7,845 nt of DNA from a bacterium (GCA_030591105.1 JAUVBS010000084.1:1-7845); one strand, 5' to 3'. Shown: positions 1 to 6,463, numbered from the stretch's first letter. Notes: generated from the letters alone by a model not told the origin. A program made the numbers and translations.

Positions 1-40
1 GAGGGTAATTAGCGGCGGGTCGCCAACGGGAAGCAGAGCC

Positions 41-544
41 ATGGACCGCCTTACCACCTCCACATTCACGCTGCGCACATCGTTCCACGCTGCGCCGGAG
101 GCGTCCGCCCGATCTGCACGACCTACGCTTTCGGTGCTGGCGGCGCTGGTGGTGGTACTGGCGCTGCTGGGGATCAATTCCTGCAGCGACGGCACACACC
201 CTGCATTTTTCGAGCACTCCTTTCCGGTCTGGGTCGACAGCCTGGCCGCACCGGCGATGATCGCGGTGAGTGATACATTGGAACTGCAATTCTGGGGATA
301 TGTGGGTCCGAATGACTGCCATACTTTCGGTGGTTTCACCGCCGAGTGGACGGATCACGCCGTGGAGCTGACTCTCTGGTACCACTACTACCGGCGTGTG
401 AACGTCGGCTGCCAGCCCATACCGCTCTATCTCGTCGGCGAACCGTACCGGATCGACCCGCTACCGGCCGGTCCTTTCACGATCGCCGTCAAACAGCCCG
501 ATGGATCCTCTTTCGAACGAACGATACAGGTCGTCGCCGAGTGA
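41..544 (+). CDS. Predicted lipoprotein of unknown function
   Basis: I do not recognise a named family for this 167-residue protein. Residues 1-28 are polar with scattered arginines. A hydrophobic segment follows (about 30-45) and ends in I-N-S-C, a passable lipobox with Cys48 as the candidate lipidated residue, so the mature protein would be an approximately 120-residue periplasm-facing or outer-membrane lipoprotein. The mature part looks beta-rich (alternating hydrophobic residues, many aromatics). It has two further cysteines, Cys93 in NDCHTF and Cys124 in VGCQP, which could form a disulfide. The ATG at 41 has a modest Shine-Dalgarno, GGGAAG at 28-33, seven bases upstream. The frame stays open upstream to the window edge, so a more distal start cannot be excluded, but the pre-hydrophobic region is already long for a signal peptide. 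The stop codon lies inside a hairpin. Localisation is inferred; function is unknown. Confidence 0.7.
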   Translation: MDRLTTSTFTLRTSFHAAPEASARSARPTLSVLAALVVVLALLGINSCSDGTHPAFFEHSFPVWVDSLAAPAMIAVSDTLELQFWGYVGPNDCHTFGGFTAEWTDHAVELTLWYHYYRRVNVGCQPIPLYLVGEPYRIDPLPAGPFTIAVKQPDGSSFERTIQVVAE

Positions 545-568
545 CCGGAGCTGGTAGCTCCCAGGTCA
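542..568 (+). terminator. Possible hairpin terminator at the lipoprotein stop codon
   Basis: The outer arms TGACC (542-546) and GGTCA (564-568) pair around an inner perfect stem GGAGCT/AGCTCC (547-552 and 556-561) with loop GGT. A two-base bulge (562-563) separates the two stems. The TGA stop codon of the lipoprotein gene forms the start of the left arm. Only a short broken T run (gcTTTccc) follows, so as an intrinsic terminator it is weak. Its place between the lipoprotein gene and the aconitase promoter fits a transcription boundary. Confidence 0.35.
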
Positions 569-578
569 GCTTTCCCGG

Positions 579-607
579 TTAACTGGAGCGCCAATCGGTG
601 TTAGAAT
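579..607 (+). promoter_or_regulatory. Sigma70-like extended -10 promoter for aconitase
   Basis: A -35-like TTAACT (579-584; 4 of 6 consensus bases) is separated by exactly 17 bases from TAGAAT (602-607; 5 of 6). TG at 599-600 precedes the -10 in the extended -10 arrangement. Transcription would begin near 613-615, giving a leader of about 70 bases before the ATG at 685. The element also argues against using the in-frame GTG at 598, which overlaps the -10 region. This is a consensus match only. Confidence 0.55.
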
Positions 608-647
608 GCCTGCCGCCGGTCTACCGAGCGGTGGTGTCCAGTACCCA

Positions 648-664
648 TCCCGGCGTTGTCGGGA
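648..664 (+). other. Short leader hairpin upstream of the aconitase RBS
   Basis: Bases 648-654 (TCCCGGC) can pair with 658-664 (GTCGGGA) across a GTT triloop. This gives a seven-pair stem with one G-U pair, ending five bases before the AGGAGG ribosome-binding site. It might affect translation or transcript stability. It matches no known riboswitch that I recognise, and chance pairing in GC-rich DNA is likely enough to keep confidence low. Confidence 0.25.
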
Positions 665-669
665 CGAGC

Positions 670-675
670 AGGAGG
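670..675 (+). promoter_or_regulatory. Strong Shine-Dalgarno that fixes the aconitase start
   Basis: AGGAGG lies nine bases before the ATG at 685. No comparable site precedes the in-frame GTG at 598. A TTG at 679 is also in frame but is too close to the site. Translation from 685 gives MAIETTKEMV at the N terminus, as expected for this enzyme type. Confidence 0.8.
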
Positions 676-684
676 ATCTTGTCC

Positions 685-2955
685 ATGGCCATCGAGACGA
701 CCAAGGAAATGGTGGAGCAGGTCTACGCGGCATCGCGTGAACGACTCGCTGTGGTGCGCAAGCGGCTGGACCGGCCGCTCACACTGGCTGAGAAGGTGCT
801 GTTCGGCCACCTGGACGACCCGCAGAACCAGCAACTCGAGCGCGGTGTCGCCACGCTGGCGTTGCGACCCGACCGCGTGGCGATGCAGGATGCCACGGCC
901 CAGATGGCCATCCTGCAGTTCATGCAGGCCGGACGCGATCAGACCGCGGTACCGACGACCGTACACTGCGATCACCTGTTGCTCGCCTACAAAGGGGTCG
1001 ATTTCGACCGACCGGCCGCCCTCGATGCGAATCAGGAGGTCTACGATTTCCTGAGCAGTGCTGCGGCCCGTTACGGTATGGGTTTCTGGAAACCGGGATC
1101 GGGCATCATCCACCAGATCGTCCTGGAGAACTACGCCTTTCCCGGCGGGCTGATCATCGGTACCGACAGTCACACACCCAACGGCGGCGGGCTGGGTATG
1201 ATCGCCTGCGGCGTGGGTGGTGCCGACGCGGTCGACGTGATGGTCGGTATGCCGTGGGAGGTCCGGCATCCGCGGCTGATCGGCGTGCGGCTCGTCGGCA
1301 AATTGAGTGGCTGGACCGCGCCCAAGGACGTGATCCTCGCGCTGCTCGGATTGTTGACGGTCAAGGGCGGGACCAACAAGATCGTCGAGTATTTCGGTCC
1401 CGGCACCGCTGAGCTGAGTTGTACCGGCAAGGCGACGATCACCAACATGGGGGCCGAGCTGGGCGCGACCACGAGTATCTTTCCCTACGACGCGCGCATG
1501 GCTGCTTACTTGAACGCCACCGGTCGCGCGGAGCTGGCCGCGGTGGCCGACGCTCACACCGATTTGCTGACGGCCGACCCGGAGATCGCCGCCGACGCGG
1601 CCGATTTCTACGACGAGGTCGTCGAGATCGATCTCGCCACCCTCGAGCCGCATCTGGTCGGACCCCACTCACCGGACATCGTGCACCCGGTCAGCCGGAT
1701 GGCGGCCGACTGCGCGCGCGAAGATTACCCGGTCGAGATCACCGCAGCGCTGATCGGTAGCTGCACCAACAGCAGCTACGAGGATATTTGCCGCGCGGCC
1801 GATGTCGCCCAGCAAGCACTGGACAAGGGGTTGGCGATGCGGGCCCGCCTCTGGATCTCGCCCGGCTCGGATCTGATCTACGAGACCATCCAGCGTGACG
1901 GACAGCTAGCGATTTTCGAGAAGGTCGGCGCGACGGTTCTGGCCAACGCTTGCGGACCGTGCATCGGTCAGTGGAAGCGCGACGATGTTGCCGACGGTGA
2001 GCGCAACACGATCGTCACGTCGTTCAATCGCAACTTCCGCAAACGTGCCGATGGCAACCCTCAGACGCACGCCTTCATCGGTAGCCCCGAGATCGTCATG
2101 GCCTATGGGTTGGCCGGCCGGCTCGACTTCGATCCGCTACACGATGCTCTGGCCGATGCGCACGACGAGCCGGTTCTGCTCGACGCGCCGGCCCCGGCTG
2201 ACGACTTACCGCCGCGGGGATTCGTCACCGGCACTGGCGGTTACCGGGCGCCGCCGGCCGACCGCGCCGGCGTCGAGATCGTAGTCGATCCGGACAGCGA
2301 GCGCCTGGCCCTGCTCGAACCGTTTGCGGCGTGGAGCGGCGGCGACTATGAGCGGCTACCGTTGCTGATCAAGGCGCTGGGCAAGTGCACGACTGATCAC
2401 ATCTCCATGGCTGGACCGTGGCTGAAGTACCGCGGACATCTCGACCACATCAGCGATAACATGTTGATCGGGGCGGTGAACGCTTTTACCGAGGAGACCA
2501 ACAAGGTCAAGAACCTCGAGACGAGCGAATACGCCGCCGTGCCCGAAGTAGCGCGCGACTACAAGGCACGTGGACTGCACTGGGTCGTGGTCGGTGACGA
2601 GAACTACGGCGAGGGCAGCTCGCGTGAACACGCAGCCATGAGCCCGCGGCACCTCGGCGCCGCCGCGGTACTCGTCCGTAGTTTCGCGCGGATCCACGAG
2701 ACAAATCTCAAGAAGCAAGGTATCTTGCCGCTGACTTTTGCCGATCCGATCGACTACGACAAGGTGCGCGAGGACGATCGGTTCTCCATCCGAGGTCTGA
2801 AAGACCTGACCCCGGGTAAACCGCTGACCGTGGTACTTCACCATACCGACGACAGCGAGGATACGTTTGCGGTCAACCACACTTTGACTGACGAGCAGAT
2901 CTCGTGGTTTAGATACGGCTCGGCGCTCAACGAGATCAAGGCCGCGCACGGTTGA
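685..2955 (+). CDS. acn: Aconitate hydratase, mitochondrial-like type
   Basis: This gene encodes a cytoplasmic TCA-cycle enzyme that interconverts citrate and isocitrate through cis-aconitate using a [4Fe-4S] cluster. From the ATG at 685 it has 756 residues, close to the mature mitochondrial enzyme and shorter than the roughly 890-residue AcnA/IRP1 type. Cluster ligands are Cys360 (in GSCTNSS), Cys423 and Cys426 (in ACGPC). Other recognisable active-site segments are Asp96-His97, the GTDSHTPNGGG loop (159-169), Glu258 in MGAE, the NRNF segment (448-451), Arg583 in RGHL, and GEGSSREH (642-649) with the catalytic serine at about 645. The spacing matches pig mitochondrial aconitase within a few residues, from memory of that enzyme. 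The swivel domain occupies roughly the last 200 residues after a proline- and alanine-rich linker near 500-530. It appears to be transcribed alone from the 579-607 promoter; no clear terminator follows it. Confidence 0.97.
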   Translation: MAIETTKEMVEQVYAASRERLAVVRKRLDRPLTLAEKVLFGHLDDPQNQQLERGVATLALRPDRVAMQDATAQMAILQFMQAGRDQTAVPTTVHCDHLLLAYKGVDFDRPAALDANQEVYDFLSSAAARYGMGFWKPGSGIIHQIVLENYAFPGGLIIGTDSHTPNGGGLGMIACGVGGADAVDVMVGMPWEVRHPRLIGVRLVGKLSGWTAPKDVILALLGLLTVKGGTNKIVEYFGPGTAELSCTGKATITNMGAELGATTSIFPYDARMAAYLNATGRAELAAVADAHTDLLTADPEIAADAADFYDEVVEIDLATLEPHLVGPHSPDIVHPVSRMAADCAREDYPVEITAALIGSCTNSSYEDICRAADVAQQALDKGLAMRARLWISPGSDLIYETIQRDGQLAIFEKVGATVLANACGPCIGQWKRDDVADGERNTIVTSFNRNFRKRADGNPQTHAFIGSPEIVMAYGLAGRLDFDPLHDALADAHDEPVLLDAPAPADDLPPRGFVTGTGGYRAPPADRAGVEIVVDPDSERLALLEPFAAWSGGDYERLPLLIKALGKCTTDHISMAGPWLKYRGHLDHISDNMLIGAVNAFTEETNKVKNLETSEYAAVPEVARDYKARGLHWVVVGDENYGEGSSREHAAMSPRHLGAAAVLVRSFARIHETNLKKQGILPLTFADPIDYDKVREDDRFSIRGLKDLTPGKPLTVVLHHTDDSEDTFAVNHTLTDEQISWFRYGSALNEIKAAHG

Positions 2956-3000
2956 GCGGGTCTGCTAGGAGCTTTCGATCGGTCAAGGGTACTTAACATT

Positions 3001-3036
3001 CGTTACTGGTCAGGGTTCAGGTAACCATTGGTAACG
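3001..3036. repeat. GTAAC repeat cluster upstream of the HdeD-family gene
   Basis: CGTTAC (3001-3006) is mirrored by GTAACG (3031-3036). Between them lies GGTAACC (3020-3026), and GGTAAC starts again ten bases later at 3030. Ten-base spacing would place both copies on one DNA face, as expected for a dimeric regulator. The cluster ends five bases before the ribosome-binding site AAGGAGG (3042-3048). The rest of the 98-base gap after aconitase holds no convincing promoter: TTAACA at 2993-2998 resembles a -35 but has no -10 at standard spacing. Regulatory function is conjecture. Confidence 0.25.
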
Positions 3037-3053
3037 CTAACAAGGAGGACGTT

Positions 3054-3644
3054 ATGTACGAAGGCGCGGCGACACACGAGTGGGTGGCGAAAGCCAAACA
3101 GAACGTGAAGTGGCTGATTATTCTGGGTATCGCCCAGGTGGTACTGGGTATGATAGCAATCGCTTCACCGCTGATGACCGGGATCGTGGTCTCGATCTTC
3201 GTCGGTGCCTGCTTGCTCGCCTGCGGCGTCGGCCGTGTGATTGAGGCCTTCAAGGCCGGTTCCTGGGGAGCGGGGTTGCTCGGAACCGCGGTCGGTGCGT
3301 TGACGATCATCGCCGGTCTGCTCATGCTGTTCCGTCCGGGCGTCGGCCTGGTAACACTGACCCTCATCCTGGCGTTCTACTTCCTGATCGAGGGCATCTC
3401 CACCGCCGTGGTCGCCTGGAAGATGCGCCCGAACGACGGCTGGGGCTGGGTCATGTTCCAGGGGGTCGTCTCGATTTTACTCGGCTTCATGATCTGGCGC
3501 CAGTGGCCGCTTTCGGGCTCCTGGGCCCTCGGCACCATCATCGGCATCCACATCCTGCTCAACGGCTGGACGATGATCATGCTGGGCATGGCGCTCAAAC
3601 GCGGCGGGGGCGCGGTCCGTGAGGCGGTAACCGGCGAAGGGTAA
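3054..3644 (+). CDS. HdeD/DUF308-family inner membrane protein
   Basis: This 196-residue polytopic protein resembles the HdeD (DUF308) family, whose Escherichia coli member is linked to acid resistance. The molecular activity of the family is not established. Six hydrophobic segments are visible at about 19-38, 43-65, 72-93, 97-120, 131-148 and 157-180. They follow a short polar N terminus with lysines at 13, 15 and 19, and precede a basic, glycine-rich C-terminal tail (KRGGGAVRE). The repeated three-helix pattern and the FYFLIEG segment (108-114) in the fourth helix are typical of the family. The start is well supported by AAGGAGG five bases before the ATG. The gene is preceded by a GTAAC repeat cluster and followed by a strong terminator, so it may be a single-gene unit. 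A role in acid or envelope stress here is inferred only from the family name. Confidence 0.88.
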   Translation: MYEGAATHEWVAKAKQNVKWLIILGIAQVVLGMIAIASPLMTGIVVSIFVGACLLACGVGRVIEAFKAGSWGAGLLGTAVGALTIIAGLLMLFRPGVGLVTLTLILAFYFLIEGISTAVVAWKMRPNDGWGWVMFQGVVSILLGFMIWRQWPLSGSWALGTIIGIHILLNGWTMIMLGMALKRGGGAVREAVTGEG

Positions 3645-3659
3645 CCGAACACGTTTCTG

Positions 3660-3690
3660 GCGGGGTTTCCGGTCGGAAGCCCCGCTTTTT
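3660..3690 (+). terminator. Rho-independent terminator after the HdeD-family gene
   Basis: The left arm GCGGGGTTTCC (3660-3670) pairs with GGAAGCCCCGC (3675-3685) across a GGTC loop. This forms an 11-pair stem with one G-U pair, followed at once by TTTTT (3686-3690). It starts 15 bases after the stop codon. There is no T tract on the opposite strand, so it should act mainly on rightward transcription. Confidence 0.92.
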
Positions 3691-3695
3691 CCTGC

Positions 3696-3729
3696 CTAGC
3701 CCGGATCATTCATGATTGATCCGGGCTAG
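3696..3729. repeat. Perfect 13-bp inverted repeat, REP-like, at convergent junction
   Basis: CTAGCCCGGATCA (3696-3708) and TGATCCGGGCTAG (3717-3729) are exact inverted copies flanking an eight-base spacer. The element lies between the + strand terminator and the - strand dgt stop codon at 3743. AGCCCGGAT...ATCCGGGCT hairpins are common intergenic repeats in many proteobacterial genomes (general knowledge, not checked here). It could stop leftward dgt transcription or protect the 3' end of the transcript, but no U tract follows in that direction. Confidence 0.7.
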
Positions 3730-3742
3730 CGGTCTCAGCACC

Positions 3743-5044
3743 TCAGACCAGATCGACGATGGATCCGAAGTCGGGATCGAACAACCGCTTGTAGATACGT
3801 GAAGCGTAGCCGTCGGTCATGCCGGCGAGGTAGTCGCAGATGATCCGCGCCCGCGCGGCGCTCGGCTGGCCCCCGTCGGTGTCTGACTGAGCCAATGCCG
3901 CCATCTCGCGCTCGAAATCACGCGACATCAGCACCAGCGCACTTCGCGAGTGCTGGAGGTAGGTTTCGGCCAGGGTTGCAAACAACCGTGTGAGCATGAT
4001 GCGGCCTTTGTACTCGAGCTGGCAGACCTGCGGCGAGCGGAAAACCAGGTCGGCGGCCAGGCGGTTGTAGAGCTGCTGCTCGCGGCGCGCGGCCTCGTCG
4101 ATGGTCAGACCGAAGCGGTAACGGTTGGTAAGGTCGCTCAGAAAAGTGTCGCGTTCAGTCAGCGAGCAGGCCTGGACGAACTGACCGATCTTGCGGTTCA
4201 TCGCCCGTTCGAGTTCGCCCGCGGCGAGGGCACGGCAGAGCTGGTCGAGATGGTTACGGTCGACTGCCTCGAGCTGGTCGGCGTGCTCGTCGGCCCAGCG
4301 CTGTAAACGGCCACCGGTCACGAAACCGGCGTGAGCCCCATCGACCAGGTCGTTCAACGAGTAGGCCGCATCATCCGCCCAGTCCATGATCTCGCACTCG
4401 AGGCTGCGCAGTTCGTTGCGCCGGGCGCCGGGGGTAAGATCGGCGGGCCAAGTGCGGTCGTGCGCGATAAACGCGATGTATCTCTGTTGGTCATCGTAGA
4501 TGAAGTGCTTCGCCGGCGGCTGGTCCGGTTCACCGAAGAGCGTCTTGTACTTCAACACCGCGTCGATCAGCGCGCGGGGCGGATTTAGCCCGCGTCGGTC
4601 GCTACCGCTGGTAAATATCGTCTCGGTAATCAGGCGCAGGGTCTGGGCATTGCCCTCGAAGCCGCCGTACTCGGTCATACAAGCGTGCAAGGCAGCTTCA
4701 CCGGCATGGCCGAACGGGGGATGCCCCATGTCGTGGGCCAGACCCGCTGCCTCGCAGAGGTCGGTGTCGATAAAGAAGTCCGAGCCCAGGCGGTCGTCGG
4801 TGTGATTGAGATAACCGACGATGGAGCCGGCGATCTGCGAGACCTCGATGGAATGGGTCAGACGGGTACGGTAGAAGTCGTACTCGCCGGAGAGGAACAC
4901 CTGGGTCTTGGCCTGCATACGCCGGAAAGCCGAGTTGTGGATCAGGCGGTCGCGGGCGCGCCGAAAGACACTGCGGTAGTCGTCGTCGGGGCTATCGGGA
5001 CCGATACGTTCGCGATCGAAGTCGTTGTAGAAACGGTTGGTCAT
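3743..5044 (-). CDS. dgt: Deoxyguanosinetriphosphate triphosphohydrolase (HD-domain dGTPase)
   Basis: The product hydrolyses dGTP, and in some relatives other dNTPs, to the deoxynucleoside and inorganic triphosphate. It thereby tunes the cytoplasmic dNTP pool. The 433-residue protein has the family order of motifs: an N-terminal RRMQAKTQVF (41-50), YRTRLTHSIEV (58-68) with metal ligand His64, AHDMGHPPFGHAGE (103-116) with the His104-Asp105 pair, EGNAQTLR (130-137), and ADDAAYS (223-229) supplying the last HD-motif aspartate (224 or 225). It is shorter than the E. coli enzyme (505 residues) and near the length of many other bacterial homologues. The ATG overlaps the upstream methyltransferase stop as ATGA (5041-5044), which suggests translational coupling. 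AGAAGGG (5054-5060) nine bases upstream can serve as a ribosome-binding site. Substrate preference cannot be told from sequence. Confidence 0.95.
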   Translation of the reverse strand: MTNRFYNDFDRERIGPDSPDDDYRSVFRRARDRLIHNSAFRRMQAKTQVFLSGEYDFYRTRLTHSIEVSQIAGSIVGYLNHTDDRLGSDFFIDTDLCEAAGLAHDMGHPPFGHAGEAALHACMTEYGGFEGNAQTLRLITETIFTSGSDRRGLNPPRALIDAVLKYKTLFGEPDQPPAKHFIYDDQQRYIAFIAHDRTWPADLTPGARRNELRSLECEIMDWADDAAYSLNDLVDGAHAGFVTGGRLQRWADEHADQLEAVDRNHLDQLCRALAAGELERAMNRKIGQFVQACSLTERDTFLSDLTNRYRFGLTIDEAARREQQLYNRLAADLVFRSPQVCQLEYKGRIMLTRLFATLAETYLQHSRSALVLMSRDFEREMAALAQSDTDGGQPSAARARIICDYLAGMTDGYASRIYKRLFDPDFGSIVDLV

Positions 5045-5868
5045 GGTCGCACGCCCTTCTGACGTATCGCCTCATAAAGCAGTACCGCGGCGGTCGCCGC
5101 GACGTTGAGCGAATCGCCGCTGCCGTGCATCGGCAACCGGACGTGCCGATCGGCGCCGCGTAGCAACTCGTCGCTCAGACCGGTGTTCTCGGCGCCGAGC
5201 ACCAGAGCCACCGGGCCGCTCAGGTCCGCGTCGGAGTAGATCGTATCGGCCGTGGGTGTGGTGGCGACCGTCTTGATGCCTTGAGAGGACAGCCAGGTCA
5301 AGATCTCGGCGGCCGTGGCGGTCACCGTCGGCACGTGAAACAGTGCACCGCGTGAGGCGCGTAACACGTTGGGGTTGAACAGGTCAGCACCGCGGCCGCA
5401 TAACAGCACTGCGGCGGCGCCGGCCCCGTCGGCCGCGCGCAAGACCGCACCGAGGTTACCGGGCTTCTCCACGTTTTCCAGGACCACCAGCAGTGCGTCC
5501 GGATCGAGTTGCACTTCAGCCAGTGACCGGCTTAGCTGGGGCGCGACCACGAGCAGTCCCGCCGAACGCTCGCGGTAGGCGATCTTCTGCATCACCGGTT
5601 CGCTGACTTCGATCAGCTCCAAGCGCGAGGTGGTGCGAGGCAGCGCGCGCATTTCCTCCAGCAGCACGACGTCTTGGCTCTCGGTCAGCAGCGCTGGACA
5701 GTAAACCACGGTCTGCAACGGATGGCCGGCGGCCAGTGCCCGGCGGATCACCAGCGGTTCCTCGATGAGAAATAGCTGCTCTGCGTCGCGAGTACGACGC
5801 TCGCGCAATTTGACCAGCGCTTTGACGCGCGGATTCTGCAAGCTGGTGATCTTCAGAAGTTCGGGCAT
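5041..5868 (-). CDS. SpoU/TrmH-family RNA 2'-O-methyltransferase
   Basis: The product is an S-adenosylmethionine-dependent methyltransferase of the knotted SPOUT fold that would methylate a ribose 2'-OH in tRNA or rRNA. The 275 residues split into an N-terminal RNA-recognition domain (about 1-115) and the catalytic domain. The catalytic domain shows the three SpoU motifs: ENVEKPGNLGAVLRAA (131-146) with the expected Asn and Arg, LVLGAENTGLSD (222-233), and RLPMHGSGDSLNVAATAA (244-261), which forms the cofactor-binding knot. The exact target (23S rRNA or tRNA) cannot be assigned, so no symbol is given. The N-terminal domain has IEEPLVIRRAL where relatives usually have an EG motif. The start is supported by AGGA (complement of 5875-5878) six bases upstream. 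The stop codon overlaps the dgt start. Confidence 0.93.
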   Translation of the reverse strand: MPELLKITSLQNPRVKALVKLRERRTRDAEQLFLIEEPLVIRRALAAGHPLQTVVYCPALLTESQDVVLLEEMRALPRTTSRLELIEVSEPVMQKIAYRERSAGLLVVAPQLSRSLAEVQLDPDALLVVLENVEKPGNLGAVLRAADGAGAAAVLLCGRGADLFNPNVLRASRGALFHVPTVTATAAEILTWLSSQGIKTVATTPTADTIYSDADLSGPVALVLGAENTGLSDELLRGADRHVRLPMHGSGDSLNVAATAAVLLYEAIRQKGVRP

Positions 5869-5890
5869 GATCAGTCCTGTGCTCCCGTTA

Positions 5891-5907
5891 CCGGGAAATA
5901 TTCCCGG
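5891..5907. repeat. 7-bp inverted repeat between thioesterase and methyltransferase genes
   Basis: CCGGGAA (5891-5897) and TTCCCGG (5901-5907) are perfect inverted copies around ATA. They sit inside the 56-base gap between two - strand genes. Read on the - strand there is no T tract, so termination is unlikely. It may be an operator-like palindrome, a transcript-processing hairpin or chance. Confidence 0.35.
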
Positions 5908-5924
5908 ACGTATCTACCGCCGTG

Positions 5925-6353
5925 TCAGTCCGCAGCGCACGCCGTGCGCACCGGGTCGGGTAGAGCCACGACGCGACGCGCTTGGTAGTCGAAACAAGCC
6001 AGGCTGCTCTCAGCCACGGCGATCTGTGTATCGTCCGACCGGCGTGTGAGCAGGTAGAAGAGGCGGAATCCGCAGCGACTCGGTTCGGCCATGGTCACCG
6101 CGCAAGTCAACCGATCGCCGGCGAACCCCTCGCCGCGGAACACGAGCGACACGTCGGTCATGATCAAGCTGACTCCGCCGCAATCCATCTCCGTCCAGCC
6201 GTGGCTGGCGAGGTATGCCACCCTTGCCTCGTGCAGCAGCGCCAGCACGCGGTCGTTGGCCAGGTGGCCGCCGTAGTTCAGGTCGGTGATGCGTACCTGT
6301 AACTCGACCTCGAACTGATACGATTTGCGTGGCGTGAGCTGGACCCGGGGCAT
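5925..6353 (-). CDS. Hotdog-fold acyl-CoA thioesterase-like protein
   Basis: This 142-residue single-hotdog protein belongs to the 4HBT/YbgC-FadM-type thioesterase superfamily, whose members hydrolyse acyl-CoA thioesters in the cytoplasm. The diagnostic segment is RITDLNYGGHLAND (21-34), followed by LLHEARVAYL (39-48). This matches the D-x-(D/N)-x-x-G-H-x-x-N pattern at the start of the fold's central helix. Asp24, Asn26, His30 and Glu42 are candidate active-site positions. Asn26 stands where classic 4-hydroxybenzoyl-CoA thioesterases carry Asp, but I recall a subgroup with Asn there. The length is normal. The start is supported by AGGAAA (complement of 6359-6364) seven to eight bases upstream. 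The gene is 135 bases downstream of dnaE2 and 56 bases upstream of the methyltransferase. The acyl substrate is unknown. Confidence 0.88.
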   Translation of the reverse strand: MPRVQLTPRKSYQFEVELQVRITDLNYGGHLANDRVLALLHEARVAYLASHGWTEMDCGGVSLIMTDVSLVFRGEGFAGDRLTCAVTMAEPSRCGFRLFYLLTRRSDDTQIAVAESSLACFDYQARRVVALPDPVRTACAAD

Positions 6354-6463
6354 GGTTCTTTCCTGTCGGAACGATACCGTGGCCGAAATAGCCGTCGTGG
6401 CTGTGCGGGCTGCGCCGGTGGCGGGGATCGCGTGTACCGCACCGACGTTGCTCGTATCACGAC

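Noticed and set aside
346..582. A 78-codon + strand frame overlapping the lipoprotein gene
   Set aside because: Arg-rich, with no ribosome-binding site, and the overlapping lipoprotein frame has a signal sequence and balanced composition.
601..1668. A 355-codon open frame on the - strand inside the aconitase gene
   Set aside because: It lies opposite a fully conserved aconitase frame, has low-complexity Arg/Gly/His/Asp-rich composition with no recognisable domain, and is a common shadow in GC-rich DNA.
2956..3000. A terminator for aconitase right after its stop codon
   Set aside because: I could find no GC-rich hairpin with a T tract in this stretch. Termination may be Rho-dependent, or transcription may read into the HdeD-family gene.
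4685..5062. A 125-codon + strand frame opposite the dgt start, with several similar ones in 3950-4805
   Set aside because: Low-complexity Val/Gly-rich antisense frames over a conserved HD-domain gene.
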